Shown in pieces: positions 5,501 through 5,749 of a DNA stretch of 5,749 bases. Positions within the stretch are counted from its first letter, which is position 1, and every line of letters begins with the position of its first letter. Below the pieces are notes generated by a model. It was not told the origin of the DNA, did not search any database, and saw nothing but the letters and a program-made list of their open reading frames with translations. This DNA comes from Flavobacteriales bacterium (GTDB taxonomy: Bacteria > Bacteroidota > Bacteroidia > NS11-12g > UBA955): contig CANHXF010000121.1 of the NCBI GenBank assembly GCA_947464515.1, positions 1 through 5,749 on the forward strand, in the 5' to 3' direction. A program made the translations under genes and the position numbers.

Positions 5501-5749
5501 ACATAAGAATGGTTGCTATGGAGAGTTCACTAAGAAGATATCGGTGTGGGATGTTTCAGGGGTCACTCAATTCAACGAGGAAGCAAAAATTACATCATCC
5601 TTGAAACTCGTCACTAGCGCTTGGCAGTTCGATGCGTTAGAAGTCTACGACATTCAAGGCAAATTGATCTATCAATCCAAGGAGAATACCGGTGTCCCTG
5701 GATTGAAAATTGCAAAAGGCATTTACACTTACAAAATCATAGCCCACAC
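2547..5749 (+). CDS. Very large secreted multidomain surface protein, 3' end cut by the window
   Basis: One frame stays open from 2547 to the last base, giving 1067 complete codons and no stop. Residues 1-34 form a signal peptide with the core TVLLLLAQFATPLSA. ATG 2562 (M6, then KLLL) is an equally good or better start. Residues about 35-320 resemble the N-terminal region of large Bacteroidota surface proteins: YGSEVWATHIAKNKYEISFRA with YRIC at 59-62 (family form GgeItw....gkY.ftl..YRdC), then DGVFIFSPSVDGEVGIACVKVKEYR at 274-298 and a REIAAVVVD strand. Residues about 440-1000 form repeated Ig/PKD-like modules, each opening near a cysteine (C449, C540, C641, C734, C834, motifs such as FCASDAP and FCPNDAP) and ending in a cysteine, often GC (C509, C614, C709, C809, C905, C990). 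The last module has WWYFGTGNK (950-958), like the PKD WxFGDG core. Residues about 1003-1067 are a sorting-type domain (LEVYDIQGKLIYQ, AKGIYTYKI), but without the usual PNP. The stop probably lies within a few tens of bases. The protein is probably displayed on the surface or released through T9SS, with a structural or adhesive role inferred. No catalytic motif was seen. Confidence 0.88.
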   Translation, partial: MNFHHMKLLLEFRQIATSTVLLLLAQFATPLSASNYTYGSEVWATHIAKNKYEISFRAYRICGASTSAPSSVYITAYGGKSAACGTVSLTASLVSSALIGPKCSTAIDCNKSYLFKEYIYKCTVNLDSSIFKSILSGSTCKNITFAVYGYLIPTVMPCFNWDAWTSTTLYLENLANCSKTTNTPPARMFDPLRIVQLDRSTIFNQGLSDTTDRDVLRYELSPSNYDIPYKNKICVNTPTSDLSHPFTPTCAGTTLCSSNVKTNPVRGTHFDTTDGVFIFSPSVDGEVGIACVKVKEYRIDKNGKYTLIAEHQREIAAVVVDPNGKNESPKALLTQKTVLKVCVGSTIKQKFVEFEDVLATSQIVADSLQVIVPPTYRGASIKVYSSAKNKRSLEFNWTPSLADTFAEGYVFPIKVVDLHCDEPLSTTYNLVVKVYPNSSGLPQIAYKGCNKLTFNIDKFNGGSAPKVSWQVLDSAGKTVGTSNRMSDSLRLNGSGKYKILALFSNEGGCFKYWDTSINIIDTVIDFSLGNKKPFADTLNCPNGQIQLEPKNIIARKGALTYQWYGMDASIAVLTVNPRLVNLSTLNKIGNNKGITIKTQKDTSVVLVITDAKGCSEAQQMNIEQVISDPIHWKKSPLSPFCASDAPLKLIDPTSKDMFNGGPKTNVYCLNGKYLDRLGPNYYKLRAPAAIKGLDQITLSLVAVYDTLGCVSYDTNSIDVIFRPQFDLATTKNICSGDSAFYPEDALEKPAKNALPYEWKIIGMPAKSIAQLMTLTVDGRKGTYLVTHLDSIAVGSYRLQACAVDSTLGCRACDTTTIIAKPQTKFTYSGDTLFCPNDAPFSFRSKLKISSGESSDTTYSVGLYSFNGNTNLSANIQKIFDKNSSVFTPRMAVGKVAIRVESSKYCYADGNVVLRIQDTIPISYYVSPDTVVRLPMTSFTFTANTISSRVWWYFGTGNKADTSLLNPITWLFDNKVADYKVSARSLHKNGCYGEFTKKISVWDVSGVTQFNEEAKITSSLKLVTSAWQFDALEVYDIQGKLIYQSKENTGVPGLKIAKGIYTYKIIAH

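Noticed and set aside
1..5749. CRISPR array, tRNA, rRNA or riboswitch
   Set aside because: No regular repeat-spacer array, cloverleaf or known conserved RNA motif was seen in the intergenic stretches.

Overview
The window looks like chromosomal DNA from a Bacteroidota bacterium. It carries exonuclease VII genes of the Bacteroidota type. Two reading frames end in type IX secretion (T9SS) C-terminal sorting domains, and T9SS is essentially restricted to this phylum. The two promoters I can propose fit the phylum's TTTG / TAnnTTTG pattern rather than TTGACA / TATAAT. All genes lie on the plus strand.

Layout: (1) Positions 1-703 hold the 3' part of xseA, overlapping xseB by 23 bases. Together they encode exonuclease VII. 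The first bases of the xseA fragment show an apparent one-base frameshift. (2) Positions 704-903 are a non-coding stretch with a weak dyad and two copies of TACTTTTG; the second has a good partner box and probably starts the next gene. (3) Positions 904-1758 encode a 284-residue secreted protein with a signal peptide and a clear T9SS type A sorting domain. (4) Positions 1926-2378 encode a 150-residue secreted protein of unknown function with no sorting domain, preceded by a possible terminator and promoter. (5) Positions 2379-2546 hold a cluster of degenerate CAATTTG-type repeats that may be a relic of an insertion-sequence end. A perfect 22-base palindrome lies across the start of the next gene. 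(6) From 2547 to the window end, one uninterrupted frame encodes at least 1067 residues of a very large secreted multidomain protein. It has a signal peptide, an N-terminal domain like those of large Bacteroidota surface proteins, about six cysteine-marked Ig/PKD-like modules at roughly 95-residue spacing, and a sorting-type domain cut by the window edge.

The housekeeping pair xseAB is followed by an accessory block of exported proteins. Genes 3 to 5 are separated by 167-168 bases, have their own apparent signals and are probably independent units. They share export through Sec and, for two of them, probably T9SS; I see no evidence that they form one pathway. Base composition looks richer in G+C in the large gene than in the two genes before it. 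Nothing here is demonstrably a new biological system. The most notable points are the modular adhesin-like protein, the repeat cluster beside it, the palindrome at its start and the xseA frameshift.
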